Assembly: GCF_014356525.2 (NCBI RefSeq)
Contig: NC_052504.1
Span: 59,213,137-59,277,136 of the forward strand
Reading direction: 5' to 3'
Length of the DNA stretch: 64,000 nt
Source: Nilaparvata lugens
Lineage: Eukaryota > Arthropoda > Insecta > Hemiptera > Delphacidae
Part shown: piece after piece, positions 11,948 to 25,070 of the stretch
How the letters are laid out: each line of letters begins with the position of its first letter
How positions within the stretch are numbered: position 1 is the first letter of the stretch
Program-made: the position numbers and the translations under genes
The notes under the pieces: generated by a model
What the model saw: only the letters and a program-made list of their open reading frames with translations
The model's database searches: none
What the model was told of the DNA's origin: nothing

Positions 11948-14900
11948 ATGGATCGTTGGATTGGCAGAGTAGCTGTTGTAACTGGGGCCAGCTCTGGGAT
12001 TGGCGCTGGTATAGTAAAAGAATTAGCGAAAACTGGAGTTACTGTTGTTGGGGTTGCAAGGAGAAAAGAAAAAGTTCAGGTAAATATATCTATAAAAGTT
12101 CATTTCTCTAGCTTATGATAATGAAAACTTTGCAACATAAGTTAACTTTAGCCTACTCCTCTAAAATAAATAAGGTATTCAACAACTAAGTTGGATACCT
12201 TGAAGGTATCATAATTATGATTATGAAATATAAAATATTATTATGATTACCTAGGCCTAAATGGATGCGTGTATGTTGAATTGCACGTCAGATTATGTAT
12301 GAACAAGAAAACAAAATATAGAAAGAGCCATTGAAACATGTTGTTACTTGTCGGTAGCTGCTCACACTAAACGCAGTGTGAGTCTTTCTATTGCTCTTTC
12401 TAGATTATTTGTTCCTTTTCTGTTTGCTTGATCATGCCTGACCACGCTTGCACTTGCACATAGATTTCCTATCCTAGACCTAATTAATCTAATTTCAATT
12501 TTCTATCCTAGTCTAAAAGTACCATAAACCAACTAATTCTCTTTGTCCAAGTTCGAAATGAAATAGGTCTATTGATGCACTTTCCATTTGTTTAAATATT
12601 ATTTAGGAAAAAACTTAGAACCCGCTTCCCTTTTTCAACTAGCCTACCTATTTCTTAATCAATTGCCGTACATAAGTTAAGTTATGCCTATGATGTAGCC
12701 TATTTACTTTTTTTTGAAAATTGAAATAAAATTCTCCAAAAGAGAATAATTTGATTTCAATCCTTTTGATACTACTCTTTCTACTAGCCCATCTTTGTAA
12801 TATACCTAATGCTGAGTAAGAAGGATAAATAATTAGTACCTACTTAGGACAATGGCAACCAAACAAGCACTTTTAACTCCTACTGGCGTACAACTGTTTC
12901 ACTTATGCCAGTAGTTCTTCACCACCAGCCGTATTTTACAGATAGTTGATACAAATATTTAGAATAATAATTATTGTTCTCTTTCTAATTGTCACAAAAA
13001 TGTATTGTTTTTGTGTTTTGATTAAATAAATTAAAAATTTTATCCACCAGAATGGTTTGATTATGGATTTTATAGGAGATTGCTGACCAATTAAAGGGAG
13101 AAAAGGGCAAAATATACGCTGTGAAGGCAGATATAACCAAAGAGGAAGAAGTAATTGAAGCATTCAAATGGATTAAACAAAACCTTGGCGGAGTAGACAT
13201 CCTTATCAACAATGCAGGCATCACCATTAAAACAATGATTACAGGTTAGTATGAGGGTATTTAACTCATCAATATGATCGCCGATAGAAGAAACTTTTGC
13301 ATTTTAATAAATTGTCGTCAACTTTGGTTTTGCTATCCTTGTCTATCATTCGACAAATCCGGTGGTACTATCCTTTTCTTGGTCCACAACAATGCCAATT
13401 AAGTTTTTGACAGTGTAGAAATATAATTAATCAATGGAGAGAATCGGCATCGCTATTCTTCTATCTTTATCCACTGCCATTATAACGTGGACCTCACTAT
13501 AGTCCATCGCTCGATAATATGGCTTATAGTTTAATCCGCCTATGCTGTCGAGTCAATATGATTCAGCTCGGTGTGATCTCATAGTCAAGTCTATCCATGC
13601 TATCAAATAAATTTCATTGGTTTTTTATATTTTCGGTGCATTATTCTGACAGTTCGGGTCTTGTCGACGATGTATCACCATTAGAGCGAAAATACAGTTC
13701 TTTATTTGTAAATAAACGAGTTTATCTGTTAATCCAGCCTTTTTACTTTCCAGTGATGCCGCCTGTACTATATGGACGGATTAGTAAAGTTTTCGAATAA
13801 GTTGTTCAGTTTATTTTATTTATTATAGTTTGTTTTGTAGGTACTGTACTTACTGATTCCTATTACCGTGGTCTAACTCTGAAAACGTGAATTTACCTGA
13901 AATAAAACAAACACTTCATTATTACAAATAAATTTTGTTTTACAAAAATTCTATGTTCTAAAATAATGCATAATTTTAAAGTAGTCTAATTACAACACCT
14001 TGTTTTATGAATTTAACTAATAGTGGAACAAATTTAAATGTAGATACCCTACGGTAGGTTACATAATCGTCTCTTCTTGCTATTAGAAAATAAATTAGAC
14101 CCAACTATATCATAATCAACTGACTCATATAATGATATTTACTCTGCTATGTATAAGAGTAGGCGTTTTTCTTGACCGCTGAAATGAAAAGTTCAATACC
14201 GGAAGGTGTACGGTAATGTGTTGGACAAGAGATTGAATAGCCTAATATCATTGGTGTATGCTAGCTATGTACCGATCCGAAACTAGTAAAAATATATCTG
14301 TCTGTGAATGACAGTTCTACACAATCGACCATTATAACTCTCCCTGTACTATAAAGACTATTATTGTTCTAGATCCGCTAAGAGAGCAAATTCTCATGTT
14401 TATTATTCACTACAACAACGAAGATCCATTTATTGTGCCCACTTATCTTTCAATGTGTAAAGTATGTACAAGATTCAGAACGAATAATATCCATTTATAG
14501 GTTCTGTACCTTTTTTCGAGTACTTCACTAAACCTCTTCATGTCTGGTATTCACACCCTGGATGAAATCCTTGACGGTCTTGCTTTCTGACATATATAAA
14601 AATGTTGTCTTAGTCTATTTTCACATTTTGGTACTTAATTTTAAATTTATTTTTGCAGTCGACCATGACTCAAGATAAATTTACTGTAAAAGTAGATAAG
14701 GCTATTATATAAAAAAGGGAGATTCAAACTTTGGCACTCAATGTACTTATCGTATTCTATTTACGCTTCACTTTCATTTTTATATTCATGAAAGAACAAA
14801 CATGTCAATATAAATCTTAAGTTTCAATCTCACTATGGTTAGATCGAAATTGATAGTTAATCTATATAAAAAAGTAATATTTATACTTTTTATAAAAATC

Positions 14901-17900
14901 AGGAGACATTCTATTATTGAATTTGAGCAAGCCTATAAGTTTATTTTCGGAGAATAATTGATACAATTAGAAAAAAAGTCCGAACTAAATAGCTAAATGA
15001 ACTGGTAATTTATGAGGAATAAAGCACTTTTTGAATTGATTTGAATTTGTCCATTGTTTATTTTCAAAATGTATGAATTCAGGGTTACTTTATTTTACTG
15101 TTCATTTTTATTATGTTCATATCATTGTTTAAAAATGTCCATTCATATTTCAACTTGTCTCGGATTCCAATACATTGCAACAGTCTTTTGATGATATTGA
15201 TTTTATGTGAATGTTTCGCTCATTCCCATCTTGATAAATGAATAAACTTTGAGAGGCTGAGCATCACGATAAACGTGTTAAGATCTTGAGGAATGGAACC
15301 TTGGAACTATTCATTCCAAGTGTCAATGGTTTCTTATTGTGGTAAACAATCAAAACAAGTTTTCAATGTGTCTCCAGCAGCTTTTCATTTACATAACTAG
15401 TCTGGCTAAAGTATCTAAAACGTATTGAGCTTTTTTGAAATATTTAATTTGATCAATTGAACAGAACTCATGTTTCAATCTTCCATTCTTCTAATGTTTC
15501 AAGTAGCCTAAATTAAATTGAAAAATAAATAGCATATTTCTCTAGCAATATCAAATATTGATTGAACTTGAAAATAGAATGATGGTGTGTAACACAAATA
15601 CTCCATATAATGACTAGTATTTTTCTTTGTAGAAGTATAATATTTTATGATTGAAATTCAAATTCTAATTCATTAGTTGATCGTTTTGGGATATCATCCA
15701 ATAATTCCAATTCAAATTCTACCTCAGACTACTAAGTAATTGCTCTACTGGAAATAATTATTCTCTTCATATCCTCACATTCTCTTAGCGATCTAATTTA
15801 CGTTTATGATATAATTCATGTTATATTTTATAATCTTGTACAGGTCTATTTTCCCCAGATATGGCTGAATTCACCAAACTTATGTACGGGGCTCTGTCCG
15901 CTTATTTATGAGAAATACCATTTTTCATTCAAAATTCTCGATTTTTTCTTATAATTGATATTCTAAAATAATTTGCAGATGGTGAGATGGAGAATTGGAA
16001 TAAGATGTTCCAATTGAACGTATTGTCTTTATGCTCGTGCACTAGGGAAACTCTAAACTCGCTCAAATCCAGAGGTCTTGATGATGGTCATATAATAAAT
16101 ATAAACAGGTAGCCTACATTTAATGTGATCCTAAATCAACATATCACATACTTTTAAACATCATTCAGCATATTCAGAGTCACTTAAAATTGCTGCATTT
16201 AAGATGCAGTTCACAATATAACACTCCAATAAAATTTATCTAACCTCATTATTTTTAACACCACATTATTATCTCGCTTCATATTTATTGCTCTACACAG
16301 AGCGTCTCAATTCTTAACATTCTTTGTTATGTGCACTATTCCATCGAACTACTCCTCTTATTCACTTTTCATATTTCAAATTTGAACTTCCTTTTTCTAC
16401 TTATACCAAGTGAGCTTGTCGGCGGGGTTGATCTGCTGGTCTCTGGAGCGTTTGACACCGCCTTGTTCGTGAGTTCGAATCCCGCCGGTGGCATGGTCGT
16501 TTGATCATCTCATCAAATCACACTTGCACATTCCATTAATCACGCACAAGCAAAATGCTTATGTGGGCATCATCCGCAATAAAAAAAAGCTTCTTCCTCT
16601 ATAAGGTTCTACCCTGAAAAATGCTTTATATTCGTTTCTATTCGAGTGTTTTACAAATTTGATTCGATACTGTATTTTCAAAGTTCTAGTTCGCTTTTCT
16701 TATGAAATAACTGTGATACATACAGTTAAACTCCGAAATCCATTAATCTTGTTCGATTATATCACGAATTATTACTTGGATTTATGTTGCTTTTCGTCGT
16801 CTTTCTATGTTTGCCGTCCATCATTCGAGTGTCAGATAAGCATACAATGGCTTTGTTTACGTTTGCATGAAATTTCTTCAAAATGTTTTGTCAATTTCAC
16901 AAACATTGTATGTTCCATGAACATCATGAGTCCTCTAGGATTCATCTATTATGAGAAGGAATGCCTTTGATGGAAGTAATCTCACTGGTATGTTTTGATG
17001 TGCAGCATTTCAGGTTTACGGCTGACTCCGAGGATGGGCAACATGGTCTATTCTGCAACGAAATTCGCTGCCAAAGCGATAACTGAAGGCCTTCGCTTAG
17101 AGCTGGCGGCAGCCAACTCCAAAATTAGAGTTACAGTGAGTATCGCAGTTTCATCTGGGACTTGCTAGAAGCATGCAATAGTATTCATTTGCAAATTAGA
17201 GAATGATAAAGTTGTAATTACACGCTTCTTTGACTCAATTTATTTGTTCATTTCAGACGTTTTTCAACGTTGGTGTATGAGCAATTGTTCATCAAATCTT
17301 TTGTACAATAGAGTTAACCTACAGAAAAATGTTTCTCTGCATTGCCAAGCTAATTGGAACAGAATGATATAAATCTTTTTTCTCACTACTGTTGGTACTG
17401 CGTCATGGACAGACCGTTCAAATAGGTGAAAAACGTGAAATTCCATGTGGTAGAGGCATCGTGAATAGTTGCAACCTCTGGTCTACATGCGGCCATTGCA
17501 TCACTGAATTTTTCATGCGAGAGGTAAGGAACTTTGCAGTTTAATATTCTCGCCTCGAATACCGATGTTTATATTATTTTCTATCTTTATTTCTGGACTG
17601 TTTTCAAAGTGAGAGAGAAGAAATGGTATGTGTGAGTAAGAGAGTTGGTTCCAACTATCTCCTTATTTACAGCGTTTGAGGGGCCAGAGATCAGAACTAA
17701 TCACGAGGCATCTACTTGAATTTTGAAAATCAAATATAATCCAAGAATTCTATAGAAAGTGTTCATTCTTATAATGTTCGGGAATAATTTTGCAGAATCT
17801 ATGTCCTGGACTGGTCCAGACGGAAATATTCACTAGCGGCGGATGGGGTGAAATGTTCGAAGATCAAGTAGGAAAAGCAGTTTTGCAGCCCAAGGATATA

Positions 17901-20900
17901 GCTGATGCGGTTGTATTCGCGCTCTCTGTTCCACCTGGTGTTCAGGTAATTAGTTTGTATCTTCTATTGGAATTTAATTTTGATATATCCTCAAATCAAA
18001 TCGTTACTGCAATTGAGTCAATTTAATTATCATCCATCCCGTTCAATTAATCAAATTAAGCTGAGCCTTGTGTTTTCTGCTGCTGAATATTGTGCATCTG
18101 TATGGCTAAACAGTCCTCACACTCATAGAGTAGAAGCACCACTCAATAATACAATGAGAATTATTAGCGGATTCATCAGATCAAAACCTACTGAATGGCT
18201 TCCAGTCCTAAACCACATACCACCACCAAACCTGCGTCGTAAGAATGTTCTTATTAGAGAATTTGATAAAATTGCAAATAACCTGGACCTGAGTACATGA
18301 GGATATTGAAAATGCAAATAAAACCCGCTTGCGATCAAGAAAGCCACCAACAAACCTGCAATTGACACTGCCACAGAACAAAACTTCAGTTTGCATAGTG
18401 CATGGCAGCAAGAGTGGATTTTGAAGTAGCGAGATCAAATCCCATGGTTCTCTCATAAACCACCAAGTTTTGGCTTACCACTGAAAGCATGGTCGACTCA
18501 GAATTAGAACCAAACAATGTGCGGACCCCATAAATGGGGCAAAGTACCATCAACTTCCTGTGAGTGTGGGGAAATGCAAACGATTGACCACATAGTGAAA
18601 GAGTGCCCAATCACGGCCTTTAGAGGAGGAACAGAAGAAGATTTCTTGATGGCAACTCCAGATTCAATAGCCTATCTGAATGGACTGGATATACAGGGTG
18701 GGTGAAAAGTCCGAGAACGGCTTAATATCTCATAAACAAAGGTAATTTGATGGTGGGTGTGATTGGGGATCCTACTAAAATTGAAAATACTACTTTTATA
18801 TGACTTCAGAAATCTGGTCCGCCATCTTGGATCTGCTATTTTGAATGCAACCTATTTTTTTAATAGGAAGGTGGTCATGTGATACATGATTTCGATACGG
18901 AATTTAAAGACAAAATGAATGAAATGAATATCTCAAACCGTTTCGAAGATATTCTCATTATTAATCAATACTATTCAAAGCAGAAAGGGAAGAAAAAGTA
19001 TGAGAACGGCTTTGTATCTCATGAAAAAATGTGATTTCAAGGTGGGTGTGATTGGGGATCCTACTTATATTGAAAACTACTTATATTCGCATTATTAATC
19101 AATACCACTTATTTATTATTTTAATTTCTGATTTGCATGGTATTGATTCATAATGTGAATATCATCGAAACGGTTTGAGATATCGATGTGCGGTTTTCGT
19201 CATTCATTTTGTCTTTAAATTCCGTATCGAAATCATGTATCACATGACCACCTTCCTATTAAAAAAAATAGGTTGCATTCAAAATAGCAGATCCAAGATG
19301 GCGGACCAGATTTCTGAAGTCATAGAAAAGTTTTTTTTTTAAATAGCAGAAGATGGCGGATCCAATTTTCAAAGTCAAATTAAAGTAGTATTTTTAATTT
19401 GAGTAAGATCCTCAATCACACCCACCTTGAAATCACATTTTCCATGAGATACTAAGCCGTTCTCATACTTTTTTCTTCTCTTTCTGCTTTGAATAGTATT
19501 GATTAATAATGATAATATCTTCAAAACGGTTTGAGATATCGATATGCGGTTTTCGCCATTCATTTTTTCTTGAAATTCCGTATCAAAATCATGTATCGCA
19601 TGACCACCTTCCCAATTAAACAATAACAAAGTTGCAATCAATATGGCGGACCAGATTTTTGAAGTCATAGTAAAGTAGTATTATCAATTTTAGTGGGATC
19701 CCCACCATCAAATTACCTTTGTGTACGAGATATTAAGCCGTTCTCGGACTTTTCACCCAACCTGTATATATTTGAATAAATTGTTTTAGTCACCAGTTTT
19801 TTTTACTTTTTGTTTGTTTTTTATGTTTATTTTTATATCTTGAGACAAAGGATCATTCCCATAATATTATGATCCTGAAGAAGTGAAGATGGAAATGATT
19901 ACTGATTGATGTCTTGGAAGCCATACGCTAAATAAATAGAATGAAAAAAGATTACATTTCTTAATTACATTTCAAATTTGTCAGTTTTAAATTGGAGTAG
20001 TAGTTTTTATCTCTTGATAATTGATGAGCGTGATAATAATAATGTTGATTTTGTATTTTTCAAAGTGTACAGTACTCTCTACTATACAATTGAAAATTGA
20101 AACGATTTTTTCATTTGTTACCAGTTTGAATAATTTGTTATGACGATGATTCAAAGCTAGTTTCAAATTTTCAATATTTATAATACGTATTTAAGCAATA
20201 CCTACTATTACTTAAGTAATAGTAGGTATTGAATTAAGTGCACTTGAATATCCCCCTCCTATACTACAGCGGTGATAAGTATGAAAAAATTAAAAGTTCA
20301 GCTCTTCAGTTAGTTGTTTGTCATGATATTAATCATTTGCGAAATGGGTGTTATTTGAATAATGGGGCTTGGAAAACAACTATTTTCTCTTATTGTTTTG
20401 GTTGAAATACTAAGCTTAGCAGTGTTTTTATCTAATTACTTGGCTATTTGCCATTGTGCAGGGATTTGTGTTGAGTTGAACCTGTACCTTTAGCCAACAA
20501 CATGTACCGGACCAGTCTGGAACATTCACCCACCTTAGAGATGGATCGATAACAGAATATATTTGCACTGTGTATCCTACGAAAGTTATAATTCGCATTG
20601 AAGGAAATAACTGATTGGAAAATAATCCACACAATACTTCCTACTTGAGTGATAGAGCATATTTTTTTAAATTCTCTTTGATCCCGAATCATATTTATAA
20701 TATATTTCGAATAATAACGGCATATTGCCATTAAAAGCAAAACCAAACTCCCAACCAATTCCCCTCTACCTTTGAATCGTAATCAAGCAGAACCTTTCAG
20801 GCTATGTCGTGATGCGTAGATGAACTGAAATCGAGAGGAACTGAGACCCTACCTTAATTCGGTCAGCATTCCACATCATCTAGTTTGAAAATATATAGTT

Positions 20901-21398
20901 ATCCAATTACTAAAATTTTGATTTTTGCCCTTATCACACTGAATAATTATTGAATATAGCATGTTATCAAAGTAATAATTACTTTGAAATTAAGTAGTCA
21001 ATCATGTTTGTAAATTAAAATAGTAAGTAATTAATCATTATCGAGTAATGTACTGCTGAAATGTTCATATTGGTTTCCCTTTAGAAACTTTCAATCTCCA
21101 AGTAGACTTTGGATCTACAAATACTGTGCTTTAAATTTAATCTAAAGCAAATAATATAGTTCTTACTTTTAAGAAAACTTTTTATAATCAATATTTTAGA
21201 ATATTAAATAACTAAACTTAGTTATGTATGCTTACCAATGTAAATAAATAAAGAGTATGATCCTAGTAGTCCTTGATTTTTTTTTTTGATTTTGATGAAA
21301 GTTCATGAGAGGTATGTTAACTAATATTAAATATTTTTCTCCCAATAATTTTTCAGATAGCGGACGTGACTGTTAGACCTACTGGAGAAGGCGTCTGA
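11948..21398 (+). CDS. SDR gene C, complete (farnesol dehydrogenase/DHRS11-like), 250 aa, six exons
   Basis: Classical short-chain dehydrogenase/reductase, predicted to be cytosolic (no signal peptide or membrane segment). Exons: 11948-12079, 13076-13244, 15979-16108, 17006-17135, 17796-17945 and 21357-21398. They sum to 753 nt with all phases joining. The start ATG has A at -3 and G at +4. In order: [11 protein letters not shown] then the cofactor motif TGASSGIG (residues 12-19); ARR after the second strand (about 38-40), which favours NADP(H); NNAG (about 90-93); ININSISG holding the catalytic Ser; YSATK as the YxxxK pair; PGLVQTE; and the C-terminus [13 protein letters not shown]. Length is normal for the family. 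By homology it could oxidise farnesol or another lipid alcohol, or reduce a carbonyl; the sequence does not fix the substrate. Introns 2, 3 and 5 hold a MITE fragment, a SINE, and a LINE plus a fold-back element. Confidence 0.92.
13316..13501 (-). mobile_element. Partial TAGTGAGGTCCACG MITE (intron 2 of gene C)
   Basis: The right end, attataacgtggacctcact followed by a, matches the termini of the elements at 9.6-10.8 kb and is followed by TA. The left part contains ggttttgctatccttgtcta as in the outer copy, but the left terminal inverted repeat is missing. About 186 bp remain. Confidence 0.6.
16414..16589 (+). mobile_element. tRNA-derived SINE (intron 3 of gene C)
   Basis: The head is tRNA-like: TGATCTGCTGG resembles the polymerase III A box and GAGTTCGAATCCC is a good B box, about 46 bp apart. 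GTCGGCGGG at the head can pair with CCCGCCGGT after the B box, as an acceptor/T-arm remnant. The body continues through a cacgcacaagc motif and ends in an A-rich tail (aataaaaaaaa). It is not a functional tRNA. Confidence 0.65.
18055..18693 (+). mobile_element. Non-LTR retrotransposon relic, reverse transcriptase C-terminal region (intron 5 of gene C)
   Basis: The frame from about 18061 reads [20 protein letters not shown] and, further on, [25 protein letters not shown] and NLRRK. This is typical of the region after the RT catalytic core in arthropod non-LTR elements. A TGA interrupts at 18298-18300 and the frame shifts. It resumes at 18517-18693 with [17 protein letters not shown], a CCHC-like zinc motif, and LNGLDI at the end. 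The polymerase core is absent, so the copy is 5'-truncated and dead. A fold-back element interrupts its last codons; the tail resumes at 19765. Confidence 0.7.
18694..19764. mobile_element. Fold-back DNA element with long inverted repeats, CAGGGTGGGTGAAAAGTC ends
   Basis: The left end cagggtgggtgaaaagtccg and the right end (inverse) cggacttttcacccaacctg begin long inverted arms that include aacggcttaatatctc and aaggtaatttgatggtggg. It is 1071 bp, with partial internal copies of the same arm at about 18990-19080 and 19400-19470. It has no coding capacity. TATA on both sides is a probable 4-bp target duplication (2-bp TA is also possible). Confidence 0.75.
19765..19930 (+). mobile_element. 3' end of the split LINE relic
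   Basis: After the fold-back element, tatatttgaataaattg continues the interrupted RT frame (LDI then YLNKLF and TAG). It is followed by a T-rich stretch, gatcctgaagaagtgaag, and a tail ending in aaataaatagaatg. The distal boundary is approximate. Confidence 0.45.
20196..20231. repeat. Perfect 36-bp palindrome
   Basis: CAATACCTACTATTAC, TTAA, then the exact complement GTAATAGTAGGTATTG. There is no spacer, so it could extrude as a cruciform or fold as a hairpin in RNA. It lies in intron 5 of gene C. Confidence 0.9.
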
Positions 21399-21978
21399 AT
21401 CAATGTAATTGCCTCATCAATCGATGATGGATGTAAGGATAACATTTCAATTTCATATTTTATCTCTTTCTTCTGTATGAATTTACTATTTGTTACTGAT
21501 GATATATAATGTCAAATATGTTGTACTTGTTTCATATTTGTTTTGAAATTTCCAAAATAGAATATATTTTTCGCAATTCACTTTGATTTAATTCACCTTT
21601 TCTGGGTTCCGTATTAGTATCATAATAATTACACTCGAAATACTCCAGATTAAATCTCTTAAAGAGTTTATACACTCCTTCACTATCAGGTATCAGCTAT
21701 GAAAATTCTCTGGATATCAGATTTGATTCTTGCCTATGGTGCTATGCTTGAATTCACATTTATCTTTATTTAGAAATAGTATGTACTATAATGTTGCGTT
21801 CGTTTGCTATAAATCGTCAGTCTTTTTACTAATTTTATTACTGCTTAAACATTATACTAGAAACGTTTCTTATAATTTCTTTGCCCTCGTTATGCATTTT
21901 ACTATTTGTGTGATTACTAATTGTTAGTGGAAACAATTACTATTTCTTAGTGGAAAAATTATTGAAATTATAATTTAC

Positions 21979-21984
21979 AATAAA
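21979..21984 (+). promoter_or_regulatory. Possible polyadenylation signal AATAAA of gene C
   Basis: The AATAAA is about 580 bp after the TGA of gene C and would give a long 3' UTR. Nearer variants cannot be excluded. Confidence 0.35.
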
Positions 21985-24900
21985 ACGTATTCTATTGTAT
22001 CCTATTATATTCTAAAAATCATATAAAATCAAATATATTGAAAAATCATCTTCATAGTAGCAGAAAATTGATAACACCAGAGTGGTGAAGAGATCCTGTT
22101 TTTAATATTATTTGAAATATTCGCCCAGTTGTGCAGTATCATCAGGTAACAGGATGGTCGCTCGTAGCGTTGCAGCTGTCTGTTCCCGAACCGCTAAATA
22201 ACAAACTTTAGTGAGCTGTACTTTCAAGAAACTCTCTCCTCTCTCCTATTTCCATCATAAATTCCTTTCTTCAATGATTCGACCCGATGATAAATTTCAT
22301 TTGAACTGTTTATTGGAAAGGGAACCAGCTCACCAGGTATGAGAGACTTTCAAGATACAAAACATTGAAACGGTATTTTTATAGCCAATCCAACTTTTTC
22401 TGCAATAGAACTACCAGTACTATTGTTTCAATGTCTTCAGTACTCAAGAAAATTACGACTGCAGGTACACTTTTATGAAATACCAAAGTATCATTTTTAT
22501 GAAAATCAACATAAATAAACAGAAATTATAATGTTATCGGAATAGTTATTGGAAATTCATAAAATGCAGAGTCTACAATAGAGAACCTATTTTCGAAACA
22601 CTTGTTTTATTGTTGGAGTACTTAAGTTTAAAAGGAAAGACATGATCACATTCGGCTCATTTCCGATTAGAGATTGGATTACCTTTATTCAAGAAATTTA
22701 AAATACGATAATGAGTTTATGAAATAATTATAATAAGAGAAAATGTAGTTTTTTACAAGGTGTACACTTTTGATATTGGAATTACCACACTGATTAGGGG
22801 AAAGAAAAGTATTCAACTCATGATGAAATAGTAAATATTTTACATTTAGCTCAGTAAGAAGCGCAGAATTATCATCTTCATTGGCAAAGAAACTCAAATG
22901 TTATTATTTAACCTCCATAATTAGTTCTATTCTGTATCCTGTATCTATATGTCAAATTCCCACTCAAAATATTTGATCCATAACATTCACATAATAGAGT
23001 TCTCTTCTGCAAATTTCATTGATCATTTTTTTAGTCAACTATACACAGATTCACTTAAAAGATTCAGCGTTCCTCATAAAAAGGTGCGTACAGATTTATG
23101 CGCCACGAATAAACGCATTTCACTTTTCATCAGCTTAAATGCTATGCTTATTCTATCTGTATTTGTACAGAAACAGTAAGAAACAGATATAATAAGCATA
23201 TCATCAGCTGATGAAAAAAGCGTGTTCGTGGCGCATAAGTATGTACGTAAATTAATATCAAATCAATTCCAATTCTTTCACTCCAAATTCCTACAAAATA
23301 TTAACATAAGTATAGAACGACAAGTTCACAAGAAACGTTTTCAATTCAAACGATGCTGATAGTTTCAAGTGAATCTCACTTTATGTTTGTTCAAGAAATT
23401 GAATCAACCATTATGCACACTTTTTGCGGATATACTTCTCTGAACACTATCATGTCTTATTCATACATAAATATACATTTTTACATACTCATACAAATTT
23501 CCGCAAGGAGTCATATTATTACAAGGTCTGTGTAGTGGAACTCCTCTTCTGTTATTATACGATTATGTAATAGACTATGTTATTATATTATGTAACTTTT
23601 CATCTTAAAATGTTTAATAGAAAGGTTATTTACTCAAATACATTTTTATGACGGTGTAGCACATAGAGCCTTGCTTACCCAATCAGTTTTCTCACAGATT
23701 TTCTCCAATATTATGTTATCGTCTCAGAGTATTGATTGACTTGGAAATATTTGCTGTTTATTTGGAAGATGTAAATATGGAACTTTTCGCTTCAATGAAC
23801 CAGCCACAGTATTTCAAAGCAATGCTCTAATTAAAAATTTCTGTAATAACTTGGAACGAAAACTGCAACAAAGACACACCATTGTATTTGCTCAAGTAAC
23901 CGAGAGATCTTTGAAAGCTTTCAAAAGAGATTGATGTCTGAAGTTCCCCCAAGAAAAAACATCTCTCCAAACAGAGAATAAAAATACTTTGGAAAGTACT
24001 GCTATCAGTTATGGTGCTATGTTTGTTTGCTGGAACAGCCAGCTGTTTGAAATGTCCTTTATTAACGCAGCGGGTAACAAGAAAGTTTCAAAAGAAATGA
24101 AAGTTTATTAAGAAAGTTCAACAGACGAATATCATCATAGCTGCTTCAAACAAAATTTGCCATGCGCTTTGGACTGAATTTCAAACACCATCAAACTAAC
24201 TTCGAGCTTTAATGAATGACTTCAATTATTCTGCATGACGGGTTATACGAGCTTGGTTATTGATCAAAGAACACCAGTTAGAAGTTGTACAGTACAACCA
24301 GATCCATGAATTCATTTATTAGTAACTGAAATGAAATCAAATATTTGCACATGATAATTACCAATAATAATATGAAAATAATGGTAATTACCAACATAGA
24401 GATATCCAAAGTGTTGCAGATACTTCTGGTTCTCCATAAATGGATTCATCAGATTCAAAAAAATATAATTACCAAAGTAGCCTACTCATTCGAAATGAAT
24501 AATCTAAAGGATATAATAATAAAGGAAGGATCATCAAGTTCAGATCGTTGAAAGTACTAAATTGTTTTCCACCTGATCAGGTTCTTATTCCTTTTTTCAA
24601 TCATGAACACCTACTTTGACTTTGAAAAACGTCATTCAACGCATTTTTCAATCACTATATATCAAGCTCTATTAATGACCAAGTTGAAATATACATTCAA
24701 ATGTTATATTTATACATCCTGGGAAATCTCCATTGCTAGTCAATTTATAAAAAATTGAAGAACTATCAGAGGAAAAATTTATCTTATAATTTTTCATTCA
24801 AAAATAAAAAATAAACTTTTACCTAGCTCTTATTTTTCAAATCTATAGGTTTGATACAGAAACTACACTAGCATTTGAAATTTTACTATATAACTATGCT

Positions 24901-25070
24901 CAAGCTATCAAAGAAGTACACATATTTAATAGATAAAAATAAAGATAGATAGCCATCTCCTTGTTAGGTAGTGCTGTGTCATTTGTTTATATCAAGTGTT
25001 TTCCGGATTGCTTTGTTTTCTTGAAGTTTGTTCCTTTTTCTTGGCATGCAAATTTATTCGATTGCATAAT
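21985..25070. other. C-D spacer, no gene recognised
   Basis: AT-rich with only short unrelated open frames. It contains the hairpin element at 23084-23249. No RNA gene was seen. Confidence 0.45.
23084..23249. mobile_element. Hairpin (MITE-like) element
   Basis: The left arm gtgcgtacagatttatgcgc followed by cacgaa pairs with the right arm ttcgtggcgcataagtatgt followed by acg. The inner parts (catcagcttaaatgctatgctta against its near-inverse) also pair. It is about 166 bp and non-coding. Confidence 0.55.

Noticed and set aside
15844..15909. Possible extra exon in gene C intron 2 reading [21 protein letters not shown]
   Set aside because: It has an upstream AG but ends in a stop, has no counterpart in D, and the normal exon 3 at 15979 follows with correct phase.
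20428..20758. Overlapping minus-strand frames with hydrophobic N-terminus ([20 protein letters not shown]), briefly considered as a chemoreceptor fragment
   Set aside because: No receptor motif could be confirmed, the frames overlap out of phase and no splice-flanked neighbours were found.
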